DNA of 64,000 nucleotides from Bacteroides cutis (GTDB lineage: Bacteria; Bacteroidota; Bacteroidia; Bacteroidales; Bacteroidaceae): positions 930,001 through 994,000 of the forward strand of contig NZ_OEST01000001.1 in NCBI RefSeq assembly GCF_900241005.1, in the 5' to 3' direction. The translations under genes and the position numbers were made by a program. Of this stretch, positions 43,601 through 51,898 are shown one piece after another. Below the pieces are notes generated by a model. The model was not told where the DNA came from and made no database searches. It saw only the letters and a list, made by a program, of their open reading frames with translations. Each line of letters begins with the position of its first letter. Positions within the stretch are counted from its first letter, which is position 1.

Positions 43601-43910
43601 TGCTGCCATCAATGATCCTAATGACAATGACCGTATCAGTAGCCGGTACATTGAAGATGGATCTTATATCCGCTTGAAAAATATCTCTTTAGGTTATACA
43701 TTCCCCAAGAAGTGGATCAGCAAAATCGGACTGTCGAATCTTCGTGTTTCGGCCAACATACAGAATTTGCTTACTATCACAGGTTACGATGGCTATGATC
43801 CTGAAATCGGCGCAAGTACGTCGGATATGAATGGATATGTATTTGGTATGGATAACGGACGTTACCCTTCCCCTACGACTTATTCTTTTGGATTAAATGT
43901 TTCATTCTAA
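40626..43910 (+). CDS. SusC-like TonB-dependent outer-membrane glycan transporter
   Basis: Outer-membrane import channel of 1094 residues that works with the following SusD. Signal peptide in the first 28 residues (to HAFA), an N-terminal carboxypeptidase-like regulatory domain (about 42-118, ITGTVSDAMGPIIGANVLEK), the TonB-box region and plug (about 120-250, DEVVVVGYGTMKKSDLSGA and VLITTKRGKAGE), then a 22-strand barrel ending in TYSFGLNVSF. No sigma/anti-sigma (STN) extension is present, so regulation is probably left to the AraC protein. The substrate is inferred from neighbours as (galacto)glucomannan oligosaccharides. Confidence 0.95.
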   Translation: MNLNFRKTALLLGVCSFCSLGYTPHAFAASVDAMEVVQQTKKITGTVSDAMGPIIGANVLEKGTTNGMITDINGNFTLNVEPGATLVVSFIGYVTQEIKITNQTNLKVTLKEDSEMLDEVVVVGYGTMKKSDLSGASVSMGEDKIKGSIITNLDQSLQGRAAGVTAVQTSGAPGSSSSIRVRGQATINANAEPLYVIDGVIVQGQGTSGSSFGLGDALGNGSVSTISPLSTINPSDIVSMEILKDASATAIYGAQGANGVVLITTKRGKAGEAKFTYDGMIAVNRQEKRLDLMNLREYAGYYQDFVTDGHISSQNADVHYSDPSILGKGTNWQDAVFQTALQHQHQVSAEGGTEKVKYYVSGSYMNQEGTIIGSQFERFSVRTNLDAQLKKWLKLGLSATYSSTDEDLKLADSSEGIINYSLTTLPDIPIYDVYGNYASEVREGWTSPNPVAMAMLNEINLKRQKLTGNVFADITPIKNLTWHAELGYDISASKGSRFLPTVDLGGWTRDSNTSSIQKNSSKFWQLKNYVTYNGEVGKHHFTAMVGQECWESSYDFNSVTNTNLPSNTIHNPALGQGTPSINAGFGSSAMASFFTRETYNYDDRYYATYTYRYDGSSNFGPNNRWAGFHSLAGSWRFTNEKFMKNVAWISNGKIRIGWGQTGNANIGGSTWLTTMSRMPTGLGLSYRPANIANESVKWESQEQWNIGLDLGFLQDRINLTVDWYRKESKDMLMTMQLPSYMGTQGNASSALTAPKGNYGKLRNYGFEITLNVRPVVTKNFDWDSDIQFSVNRNKLVGLQGTASAAIVGYGQWSDVVSMSTVGESLYNFYGYVVEGVYKDFNDIINSPISDKAPLNADGTICTDPSKYNKQNTVWVGDLKFKDVNGDGKITEADKTNIGSPLPKFTFGWTNTFHYKNFDASIFINGSYGNKVMNYTSISLTAMKTAWSNQLNTIGSRAQLSMIDGSKNYAAGTYWYNDISNIKVINAGTSIPRAAINDPNDNDRISSRYIEDGSYIRLKNISLGYTFPKKWISKIGLSNLRVSANIQNLLTITGYDGYDPEIGASTSDMNGYVFGMDNGRYPSPTTYSFGLNVSF

Positions 43911-43929
43911 CGCCAAATATTAGACTATC

Positions 43930-45687
43930 ATGAAATTAAGAAATATAAAATATTTAATGGCTGCTCTCCTGGTGGGTGCAAGCACTGTATCGTGTGAAGA
44001 TTTTCTGGATCGTCCCACAGAAGATAGCCCTACTGTGAAAACCTACTATGAAACCGATGACCAATGTATATCGGGGGTAAACTATCTTTATAACTCTCCT
44101 TGGTATGATTTCCAGCGCGGTTTTTTTAAAGTTGGCGAGGTATTATCGGGAAACTACTATTGGGGATCGTCTCCTTATCTTACATTTACAGTGAACTCTA
44201 CCGATGAAGACCTTCGTAATATGTCTTATTCGCTGTGGGCGGTAAACGGACATGCTTCTTCCGTTTATAATAATATCCAAGCTTCTGTCGGTCCGAGTGA
44301 GAGTGTCAAAAATCAGACTATGGGTGAATGTCTCCTTTGGAAAGCTATGGCTTATTTCTACCTTGTCCGTACTTTCGGAGATGTGCCTATTATTCATGAC
44401 CTAAATTCGGTTATAGAAGAGGGTTCTTACAACGAACAGTATAAAGTTCAGAAAGCTGATGTCTATGAATATATCATCATGACACTGGAGAAGGCCATTG
44501 AACTACTACCCAAACAATGTTCAAAAGGACGTTTGGATAAGTATTGTGCTAAAGGACTTCTTGCGAAAGTATATCTCACAAAAGCCGGTGTAAGTGGTAA
44601 GCTCAATAATGATGACCTCCAGAAAGCTGCGGATTATGCAAAAGATGTGATAGATAACTCAGGTCGTGGGTTGATGGAGAACTATGCGGATATTTTTCGT
44701 TTGAAGAATAACACATGTGATGAGAATATGATTGCATGGCGTTGGACTGCCGATGGAGAAAACTGGACGCGTCAGAATTCTTTGCAGAGCGACCTTGCCA
44801 TGGTGGGATTTGATGAGTTTGGTGATTGTTGGGGAGGATATGGAGGTCCTTCTATAGATCTTCAGGAAGCTTTTGGAGTGAAACCTACCGAAAATCCGGC
44901 TTCACGTAGCGATGGGGATGCCCGTCGTAAAGCTACTATGATGATGGCAGGTGATGTTTATGAATATTTTTGGCAAGATAAAGGTGGTTTCGACTATCTG
45001 AAATTTATATATAACGTAAACCCGGATGGATATACCGGTAAAGATCCCTATGGGAAAGGGGGGCCGGGCAAGTTGCAATCTCCTACGGGAGCCAATGAAG
45101 TGAAACATCTTTATGGTAATGCTGCTGACCATTTGGCTGCTACCGGTGTATCTGCCATGAATATGGCAAGTTCGCTTTGTACTCCCATTCTTCGTTTGGC
45201 AGATGTTTATCTTGTATTTGTAGAAGCGAAAGTGTTGCTTGACGGAGGTACTACAACTGATACTAAAGCGCTCAAGGTGTATGGTCAGGTACGTGGACGC
45301 TCTGTTCCTTCTTATTGGGCAAAAGAGAATACATCGGTTACATTTGCCGATGTATGGAAAGAACGCAGATTGGAATTGGCCTGTGAAGGAGATCGTTGGT
45401 ATGATTTTGTCCGCTTGTCGTACTATGATACCAAAGCAGCTATCGATGAAATCAAGATGCAGAAACGCAATGCTTGGTGGAATCTTGATAAAACTTATGA
45501 AACTTATGCGAAAAATAGTTCTTGGTCGGTAAATGAGGATGAATGTATTTACGACAACGAGACTGCCAGACCCAATGTTACCGCATCCAGTTTCACCATT
45601 CCATTCCCGCAGGAAGACCTTGTATTCAATTCTCATCTTAGCGAGGATGCTATTCATGTGGATGTTCGTGCTACATACAGTTATTAA
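43930..45687 (+). CDS. SusD-like surface glycan-binding lipoprotein
   Basis: Lid of the SusCD importer, 585 residues. Lipobox in LLVGASTVSCEDFLDRPTED; the acidic residues after the cysteine fit surface exposure. RagB/SusD domains follow: tetratricopeptide-like helices (AMAYFYLVRTFGDVPIIHDL, DVYEYIIMTLEKAIELLP, CAKGLLAKVYLTKAG) and the C-terminal WKERRLELACEGDRWYDFVR motif. 19 nt after susC, so translated from the same message. The glycan-binding aromatic residues cannot be picked by eye. Confidence 0.95.
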   Translation: MKLRNIKYLMAALLVGASTVSCEDFLDRPTEDSPTVKTYYETDDQCISGVNYLYNSPWYDFQRGFFKVGEVLSGNYYWGSSPYLTFTVNSTDEDLRNMSYSLWAVNGHASSVYNNIQASVGPSESVKNQTMGECLLWKAMAYFYLVRTFGDVPIIHDLNSVIEEGSYNEQYKVQKADVYEYIIMTLEKAIELLPKQCSKGRLDKYCAKGLLAKVYLTKAGVSGKLNNDDLQKAADYAKDVIDNSGRGLMENYADIFRLKNNTCDENMIAWRWTADGENWTRQNSLQSDLAMVGFDEFGDCWGGYGGPSIDLQEAFGVKPTENPASRSDGDARRKATMMMAGDVYEYFWQDKGGFDYLKFIYNVNPDGYTGKDPYGKGGPGKLQSPTGANEVKHLYGNAADHLAATGVSAMNMASSLCTPILRLADVYLVFVEAKVLLDGGTTTDTKALKVYGQVRGRSVPSYWAKENTSVTFADVWKERRLELACEGDRWYDFVRLSYYDTKAAIDEIKMQKRNAWWNLDKTYETYAKNSSWSVNEDECIYDNETARPNVTASSFTIPFPQEDLVFNSHLSEDAIHVDVRATYSY

Positions 45688-45705
45688 TCTTACTATTTGG
45701 AAAAA

Positions 45706-47067
45706 ATGAAAATATTAAATCATAACATATCAAAATGGTTAGTACTTCCGGCTGTTACAATGATGGCTTCCTTTATGGCATCTTGCGAAGATCAGCCCGA
45801 TAAGTTTGAACTGACCGGTGGGGTTCCTACCATAGAATTTGTACGTGTACCGGATGCCGCAAGCTCCGATTCTATCATTACGGGAGCTTATCTCTCCTCG
45901 ACAGTATGCCTTGTGGGCGAAAACCTTACGAGTATTAAGGAGATTTACTTCAATGACAAGAAGGCTGTGCTGAATACAAGTTATATCACCGGCAACTCCT
46001 TGCTGGTAGATGTTCCAGGAACAATCCCTGTTGAAGTGACTGATAAAATGTATCTTATAACTGCCGGGAACGATACCGTGAAATATCCTTTTAAGACCCT
46101 TGTTCCAGCTCCAAGTATTGTTACGATGAACAATGAGTATCTGGAAGGTGGCAAGCCTGGAAAGATTATAGGAGACTATTTCGCTGATAATGATGAGGTA
46201 CCTTTGCAACTTTCAATTTCGGGGCAACCTGTCGAAATTGAAGGATTTGACCAGTATAACATCAACTTTACGATGCCCGAAGGGTTGGAAGAAGGACAGA
46301 TTACGGTAACTACCCGTTATGGAACAACCATCTCCAAATTCCATTATAAGGAAAGCCGTAATATGTTGTTCGATAACTGGGGAGCTGTTGATGAACCCGG
46401 TACAGGGTTGGCTAACAATGGTTGGGCCACTCCCCATGTGATGAACGATGAGTACTCCATTGCAGGTTCTTATTATCAGATGGGTGACGGTACTACTGAA
46501 ATTGATGAGTCTGCTACTAATCAGTGGCCGCAGAATCTCTTTGAGTTCGATTATTGTCCCGGTTCATGGGATACTCCTGAGAAATTTGAAGGTGAAGGTG
46601 CATCTATACGTTTAAGTACTCTCTTCAATGTTGAAGATTGGAAAAACATGGCTCTTAAGTTTGAGTTATATGTTCCTTCAAGCAATCCTTGGAGTTCGGG
46701 TGCTTTGCAGTTGATATTCTCTGGTGATGATCAGATAACTGTCGGTACGCAAAATAACCTTTGGTGGAGAGATCAGGCGGATGATGCCGCAGGTAAGGGA
46801 TATCCAGAGGCTTATGCCCGTGCGTTGTATCGCCCGTGGACCACTGCTGAGGGTAAGACATTTGATACAGGTGATGAATGGATGACTGTGGCAATTCCTC
46901 TCGAAACGGCATTTACTTATTATCTTGACGGTTCTTCTGCAAAGACATTACTTGATGAGAAACATTTTACAGGGTTCACCATGATGCTTTATAGCGGCGG
47001 TGTTTCCGGTACTCTGTGTAAACCGATTCTCAAGATTGATAATATGCGTGTAGTACCTTATAAATAA
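45706..47067 (+). CDS. Surface glycan-binding protein (IPT/TIG, SGBP-type), first
   Basis: Lipoprotein of 453 residues. The ATG at 45706 is chosen; a TTG 9 nt upstream is possible. Signal to SFMASCEDQPDK with acidic residues after the cysteine, a surface-export feature. Two IPT/TIG Ig-like repeats (about 45-210, PTIEFVRVPDA, then GAYLSSTVCLVGENL and GKIIGDYFAD) are followed by a C-terminal beta-sandwich (about 225-450, MLFDNWGAVDEPGTGLANNG and FEFDYCPGSWDTPEKF), the glycan-binding module of SGBP-B-like proteins. It probably binds the polysaccharide at the cell surface. No enzymatic motif. Confidence 0.82.
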   Translation: MKILNHNISKWLVLPAVTMMASFMASCEDQPDKFELTGGVPTIEFVRVPDAASSDSIITGAYLSSTVCLVGENLTSIKEIYFNDKKAVLNTSYITGNSLLVDVPGTIPVEVTDKMYLITAGNDTVKYPFKTLVPAPSIVTMNNEYLEGGKPGKIIGDYFADNDEVPLQLSISGQPVEIEGFDQYNINFTMPEGLEEGQITVTTRYGTTISKFHYKESRNMLFDNWGAVDEPGTGLANNGWATPHVMNDEYSIAGSYYQMGDGTTEIDESATNQWPQNLFEFDYCPGSWDTPEKFEGEGASIRLSTLFNVEDWKNMALKFELYVPSSNPWSSGALQLIFSGDDQITVGTQNNLWWRDQADDAAGKGYPEAYARALYRPWTTAEGKTFDTGDEWMTVAIPLETAFTYYLDGSSAKTLLDEKHFTGFTMMLYSGGVSGTLCKPILKIDNMRVVPYK

Positions 47068-47093
47068 TTAAGTCATTAATTTAAAAAACAAGA

Positions 47094-48947
47094 ATGACAA
47101 TGAATTTGAAATACAGATTTTCTACCATACTGATGTCGTCTCTTTTGCTTGCAAGCGGTCTGTTTGTGGCTGCTTGCGGTGACGACGACCTTGACAACAT
47201 GCAGACCTCCGTTAATGGAGTTACTCTGAAATCGTTTGGTCCATGTCCTCTTACACGTGGTGAGAGTATGGAGGTGATAGGCGTAAACCTTGGGAAAGTG
47301 AGTAAAGTACTGTTCCCTAAAGGTAATCAGCGACTTTATGACACGAAAACTTATGAGGAGGCGCAATTTTCGCTGAATACGGACGGGAAGCTATCGGTCA
47401 CAGTTCCCGATGAAGTAGTTCCCGGTAAACTTCGCCTTGTGGTGGGTTCGGATACTATCGTTTCCAACAGCTTTGTCAGCTTTAAAGAAGAGGGTGTCAT
47501 TAAAAATGTGGAACTTTCATCCACTGATGTGCGGGCAGGGGATATAATCACTGTTAAGGGTGAATATGTCTGGAACATGATTTATGCCACATTTGCCGAT
47601 AATGTAGTGGTATATGCCGAAGACTTCCTGAAAAATACGCGTAATGAAATTCAGATTGCCGTACCTGCTGCTGCGGTAAGTGGTGAAGTTACCTACTATG
47701 ATGGCAATGCCAATGAAATTCAACAGCCTCTTATTGAAGATTTGCAAATTCGCCAGGCCACAGTAGAACGGCTTTCCAACGAAAGTCCTGAGTTGGGTGA
47801 GGAAATTACCATTTTTGGTAAAGACCTCGACTTGGTGGGATGCGCCAATTTCCCTTTTGTGGATTCTGTGAAAGTGGTAGTGAACGAAGCCGGTACGGAA
47901 TTAAAGTGTATAGTACCTTCGAAGACGACCCCGGGTGATATCAATCTGGCTCAGTATTCAGGAAAGAAAATTTCCGTGCCCTATACTCCTCTTATGATAG
48001 AAGTATCGGGAGTGACGCCGAAAGAAGACCTTAAAGCAGGCGACCGGGTAACAATTACCGGTACCCGTCTTGATAAGGTTCAGTATATTCTGTTGCCCGG
48101 TGATCTTGCATTGGCATCTGATGAATTTAGCGGTTCTGCTACGCAAATCACATTTACCGTACCCGAAGGTATGGCCGATGGTGAGGTGAAAGTTGTACAG
48201 CATGAGAATTACAGTCTCGTCACTGAGAAGATTGCAATGCATCACGAGGGTGCGGAACTGACGATATGGAGTGGAAAGAAAGTGATTGGTAATTGGGACG
48301 TTACTATGGATGCCCTTTCTTGGAGCGGTGGCGCAGAACTTTGGCCTACTGTACAGCCGGGACAGGTTATGTCGATTTATGTTACAGTGAATGAGGGGGT
48401 GAATGACGCAAAAATTCGTGTAGGTAATGGAAGCTGGGTTGCACTTCCGGGGACAAGTGATCTGAATGACCTTGTGCCGGGAGATAATGTAATTCGCATT
48501 ACTCTTACTGAAGCAATGATTAATGAACTTGTAAATAACGGTGGATTGGTTCTGTGTGGAGCATACTTTACCGTGACTTCGGTTACGCTTTCCTTACTTG
48601 AAACGGTAATTTGGAGAGGTTCTTGGAATTGTTCGGGTGGAACGTGGGCTGGAAACCAAGATCTTGCTTATGGAGCTTATGATTGGTCAACATTCCAAGA
48701 AGGACAAAAAATTGTCTTCACGTTTGATTCGGCAGATCCTACCACTGGTTGGGGTTGTATCAGCCCTCGTATGGGTGGTAATAGTTGGGCAAATCTATCA
48801 GTTTCTCAGATAAATTTTACTCCAAGTGCTGAAGAACAATCTATAGAATTTATTCCTACAGCGGATGATATCGCTCATCTTCAGAATGATGATGGTCTTG
48901 TTATTACCGGTGATGGGTTTATTTTGAAGAAAGTGTCTATTAAGTAA
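47094..48947 (+). CDS. Surface glycan-binding protein (IPT/TIG repeats), second, with duplicated C-terminal module
   Basis: Lipoprotein of 617 residues, start at 47094 (or the ATG 6 nt later). Lipobox SGLFVAACGDDDLDN; the Asp triplet after Cys-Gly fits a strong surface-export signal. Four IPT/TIG-like Ig repeats, each starting with patterns such as TRGESMEVIGVNL, RAGDIITVKGEYV, ELGEEITIFGKDL and KAGDRVTITGTRL (about 30-390), give a long stalk. Two related beta-sandwich modules follow (about 395-505, IWSGKKVIGNWDVTMDALSW; about 506-617, IWRGSWNCSGGTWAGNQDLA), probably glycan-binding. No catalytic motif is visible. 26 nt downstream of the first SGBP gene. Confidence 0.8.
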   Translation: MTMNLKYRFSTILMSSLLLASGLFVAACGDDDLDNMQTSVNGVTLKSFGPCPLTRGESMEVIGVNLGKVSKVLFPKGNQRLYDTKTYEEAQFSLNTDGKLSVTVPDEVVPGKLRLVVGSDTIVSNSFVSFKEEGVIKNVELSSTDVRAGDIITVKGEYVWNMIYATFADNVVVYAEDFLKNTRNEIQIAVPAAAVSGEVTYYDGNANEIQQPLIEDLQIRQATVERLSNESPELGEEITIFGKDLDLVGCANFPFVDSVKVVVNEAGTELKCIVPSKTTPGDINLAQYSGKKISVPYTPLMIEVSGVTPKEDLKAGDRVTITGTRLDKVQYILLPGDLALASDEFSGSATQITFTVPEGMADGEVKVVQHENYSLVTEKIAMHHEGAELTIWSGKKVIGNWDVTMDALSWSGGAELWPTVQPGQVMSIYVTVNEGVNDAKIRVGNGSWVALPGTSDLNDLVPGDNVIRITLTEAMINELVNNGGLVLCGAYFTVTSVTLSLLETVIWRGSWNCSGGTWAGNQDLAYGAYDWSTFQEGQKIVFTFDSADPTTGWGCISPRMGGNSWANLSVSQINFTPSAEEQSIEFIPTADDIAHLQNDDGLVITGDGFILKKVSIK

Positions 48948-48968
48948 CGTATTTAAAGTGACGAAATT

Positions 48969-50525
48969 ATGAAAAAAATAATATTCAATTTGTGCTTGTC
49001 TATACTAATGCTTGGAGTCGTTGGCTTTGTGGCTTCATGTTCCGATGACGACAACGGTCTGGCCTACGGCGCATTTTCGGTAGATCAAACCGAAATCACA
49101 TTCAGTAACAACGAGGCTGATACTACTATTGTTGCCGTTACTTCTCCTTCCGACTGGAAGGTGGAAGTATCAGCAGAGTGGTTGAAACTTCCTTCCGGTG
49201 AAACAGCTTACGGGACGCCTGGCAATGCTACCAATATATTCCTTTATGCCGAAGAAAATACGAATGAGGAAGAGCGTACAGCGGTCATTACTTTTACGAA
49301 CTTGGCAGACTTGTCGCAGGTAATCACTGTCAAGGTTGTTCAACCGGGGCATAAACCTTTCCAGTATACTGATACTAATAGTGCGGCGCCTGCAGGTATG
49401 CAGAGTAATGCGATAAAGCTTATGAAGGAAATCAGTGCCGGTTGGAATTTAGGTAATACAATGGAGAGTGATGGCGCTGACGAAACGGCCTGGGGAAATC
49501 CTATGACGACGAAAGCAATGATTGACGGATTGAAAGCACAAGGCTTCAACGCTATCCGTATCCCTGTCCGTTGGTATGCGCGTGCCAATGAGGAGATGGA
49601 TATCAATGCCGCATGGATGGCTCGTGTGAAGGAAGTGGTGGACTATGCATACAATCAAGGTATGTACGTCATTCTCAATTCTCATCATGATAATTGGTAT
49701 GACCGTATCGTTCCGGGAGCTCTTGGTGAAACCAAGACTGACATCCTGAATAGGTTTAATCATTTATGGACTCAGGTAGCTACAACTTTCAAGGACTACG
49801 ATGAACACCTTTTGTTTGCCGGTACTAACGAGGTTATCTACATCTCTCAGGGTAAAGAAGAATGGGGGGAACCTACCAACGAAGACTTGTTTGTCTATAT
49901 GAACGATCTCAATCAAACATTCATTGATGCCGTTCGTGCAACTGGCGGAAACAACGCTTGGCGTACACTTGTTGTACAGCCTTGGGCTGCTAGTCCTGAA
50001 TTTGCGCTTAAACATTTCAAACGACCTACTGATGCGGTTGAAAACCGTTTGATGCTTGAATTCCACTATTATCAACCCTGGAACTTCTGTCAGCAGAGTG
50101 GGGACGACGCTAAGGGTGAAAATAAATATTATTGGGGAACTCCTTACGAAAGCCTATCTTACTCTACCAATACAGAAAATGATGTAATCAAGTTGTTCGG
50201 TAATTTGAAATACAATTTTGTTGATAAAGGTTTGCCTGTTATAATGGGAGAATACGGTGCAGTCAAGCATCAGAAAACTTCAGCCAACCAGGCACTGGGT
50301 ATTAACTATACCAAATCGGAGGAATCTCGTGCTTACTATTTGGAATTTGTGGTTAGACAAGCCAAAAATCATGGTTTCGCGGCATTCTTCTGGGATAACA
50401 ACTGTATTGATACTACAGGAGAAAACTTCGGGCTTTTCGATCGTGACAATAACATGGAACCTTATTCAGAAGTTGCGGTACAAGGTATTATGAAGGGAGT
50501 GCAGACGGGCGTTTATCCGTTCTGA
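48969..50525 (+). CDS. Surface GH5_4 endo-beta-glucanase with BACON domain
   Basis: Endo-glycanase of 518 residues. Lipoprotein signal to VASCSDDDNG (S-D-D-D after Cys, strong surface-export signal). BACON domain at about 30-130 (FSVDQTEITFSNNEADTTIV and EWLKLPSGE), then a GH5 barrel with SAGWNLGNTMES, ILNSHHDNW, acid/base Glu288 in FAGTNEVIY and nucleophile Glu428 in IMGEYGAV. The layout equals the surface endo-xyloglucanase BoGH5A of B. ovatus, but GH5_4 enzymes also cut glucomannan and mixed-linkage glucan, which fits this PUL better. The usual NEP is NEV here. It is the last gene of the SusC operon, 21 nt after the SGBP gene. Confidence 0.9.
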   Translation: MKKIIFNLCLSILMLGVVGFVASCSDDDNGLAYGAFSVDQTEITFSNNEADTTIVAVTSPSDWKVEVSAEWLKLPSGETAYGTPGNATNIFLYAEENTNEEERTAVITFTNLADLSQVITVKVVQPGHKPFQYTDTNSAAPAGMQSNAIKLMKEISAGWNLGNTMESDGADETAWGNPMTTKAMIDGLKAQGFNAIRIPVRWYARANEEMDINAAWMARVKEVVDYAYNQGMYVILNSHHDNWYDRIVPGALGETKTDILNRFNHLWTQVATTFKDYDEHLLFAGTNEVIYISQGKEEWGEPTNEDLFVYMNDLNQTFIDAVRATGGNNAWRTLVVQPWAASPEFALKHFKRPTDAVENRLMLEFHYYQPWNFCQQSGDDAKGENKYYWGTPYESLSYSTNTENDVIKLFGNLKYNFVDKGLPVIMGEYGAVKHQKTSANQALGINYTKSEESRAYYLEFVVRQAKNHGFAAFFWDNNCIDTTGENFGLFDRDNNMEPYSEVAVQGIMKGVQTGVYPF

Positions 50526-50569
50526 TGACTTTAAATATCTTCAGTTAATGAAGAAGTTAATATAGTATT

Positions 50570-50632
50570 GTGCATGTTATCGGCGACTAGTGCACTATCT
50601 TTTGTACTTTCGTTTGATAACATGTACTTTTT
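50570..50632 (+). terminator. Terminator of the SusC-GH5_4 operon
   Basis: Stem GTGCATGTTATC (50570-50581) and GATAACATGTAC (50616-50627), one G-T pair, followed by TTTTTC. The loop contains the perfect palindrome TAGTGCACTA (50588-50597). Confidence 0.75.
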
Positions 50633-50666
50633 CTTTCTGATAGGTATTCTCTTTCATATAGTAAAA

Positions 50667-50711
50667 GGATAAAATAGTATCATAACTGTACTTCACAATC
50701 GGCTATCTTTG
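50667..50711 (+). promoter_or_regulatory. GH26-GH130 operon promoter with PUL operator (best copy)
   Basis: GGATAAAATAGTATCAT (50667-50683), a 20-nt spacer, and TATCTTTG (50704-50711), 45 nt before the GH26 ATG. Used as the reference copy for the other PUL operators. Confidence 0.7.
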
Positions 50712-50756
50712 CGTTGTGAACAGTAACCCGAATTTGTACTATAAGAAACTGCTAAA

Positions 50757-51884
50757 ATGAAAAAACTTGTATTTGTGACAGTGGCATTCGCTATGGGATG
50801 CTTACTGATTACTTCCTGTAGCACATCCGCTAAAAAACAATCGACAATGGATGAGAATTCGGAATTTGTACGTACTCCCGAGACCGGGGCATTACTTACC
50901 AATCTTAAAAAAGTATCATCCCGTGGTATTATGTTCGGCCATCATGACGATACGGTATATGGCATCGGTTGGGAAGGCGACGAAGGCCGTTCCGATGTAA
51001 AAAGTGTTTGTGGCGATTATCCCGCAGTTATCAGTTTTGATTTGGGAGAACTGGAACTGGGTGGCGAAGCCAATCTGGATAAAGTACCTTTCGATAAGCT
51101 CAGAAAGGAAATAATCAATCAATACCGGCGTGGTGGAATGATTTCGCTAAGTTGGCACGTACGTAATCCGCTGACGGGAGGAGATGCTTGGGATGTGAAA
51201 GATACGACCGTCGTTCAGTCCATCTTACCGGGTGGAGTTAACCATGAGAAATTTGCCGGATGGTTGGATAAAGTAGCCGGCTTCATCAATTCCCTGCAAA
51301 CGGCAGAGGGGGTGAAAGTACCGGTGTTGTTTCGCCCGTGGCATGAAAATTCAGGTAGCTGGTTCTGGTGGGGAGAAAAACTTTGTACACCGGAAGACTA
51401 TAAGGCTTTGTGGCGTATGACGGTAGACAGTCTACAGTCCAAAGGAGTGGATAATGCGCTTTACGCCTATTCACCCGGAACAGAACCGCAGGATACAACA
51501 CAGTATTTGGAACGTTATCCGGGTGATGATTTGATTGATGTTATCGGTTTTGATACTTATCAGTTTGACCGTGATGCATTTCTTGCCGGACTCGAACGCT
51601 CACTTGCCATTGTGGATAGTATCGGCAAGTCACATGACAAAGTGATAGCCGTTACCGAAGTCGGTTATGAAGGTATTCCTGATCCGAAATGGTGGACCGG
51701 GACATTATTTCCTGCGCTGGAAAAATATCCGGTAGCTTACGTATTGGTATGGCGTAATGCCCGTGAACGAATAACTCATTTCTATGCTCCCTATCCCGGA
51801 CAAACCTCTGCTGGAGATTTTGTGGAGTTCTACAAAAATCCGAAAACACTCTTTGCGGCAGATGTAAATTCTTTGTATAAATAA
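50757..51884 (+). CDS. GH26 endo-beta-mannanase (mannobiose-releasing type) lipoprotein
   Basis: Mannanase of 375 residues. Signal to LLITSCSTSAKK: lipobox without acidic residues, so predicted periplasmic-facing. GH26 motifs: GIMFGHHDDTVYGIGW, acid/base Glu197 in FRPWHENSGSWFWWG and nucleophile Glu301 in VTEVGYE. The gene order GH26-GH130-symporter-epimerase is that of the B. fragilis mannan operon (ManA, mannosylglucose phosphorylase, transporter, epimerase), in which the GH26 enzyme releases mannobiose. The same role is inferred here. Confidence 0.95.
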   Translation: MKKLVFVTVAFAMGCLLITSCSTSAKKQSTMDENSEFVRTPETGALLTNLKKVSSRGIMFGHHDDTVYGIGWEGDEGRSDVKSVCGDYPAVISFDLGELELGGEANLDKVPFDKLRKEIINQYRRGGMISLSWHVRNPLTGGDAWDVKDTTVVQSILPGGVNHEKFAGWLDKVAGFINSLQTAEGVKVPVLFRPWHENSGSWFWWGEKLCTPEDYKALWRMTVDSLQSKGVDNALYAYSPGTEPQDTTQYLERYPGDDLIDVIGFDTYQFDRDAFLAGLERSLAIVDSIGKSHDKVIAVTEVGYEGIPDPKWWTGTLFPALEKYPVAYVLVWRNARERITHFYAPYPGQTSAGDFVEFYKNPKTLFAADVNSLYK

Positions 51885-51898
51885 GATAAACAATAGAT

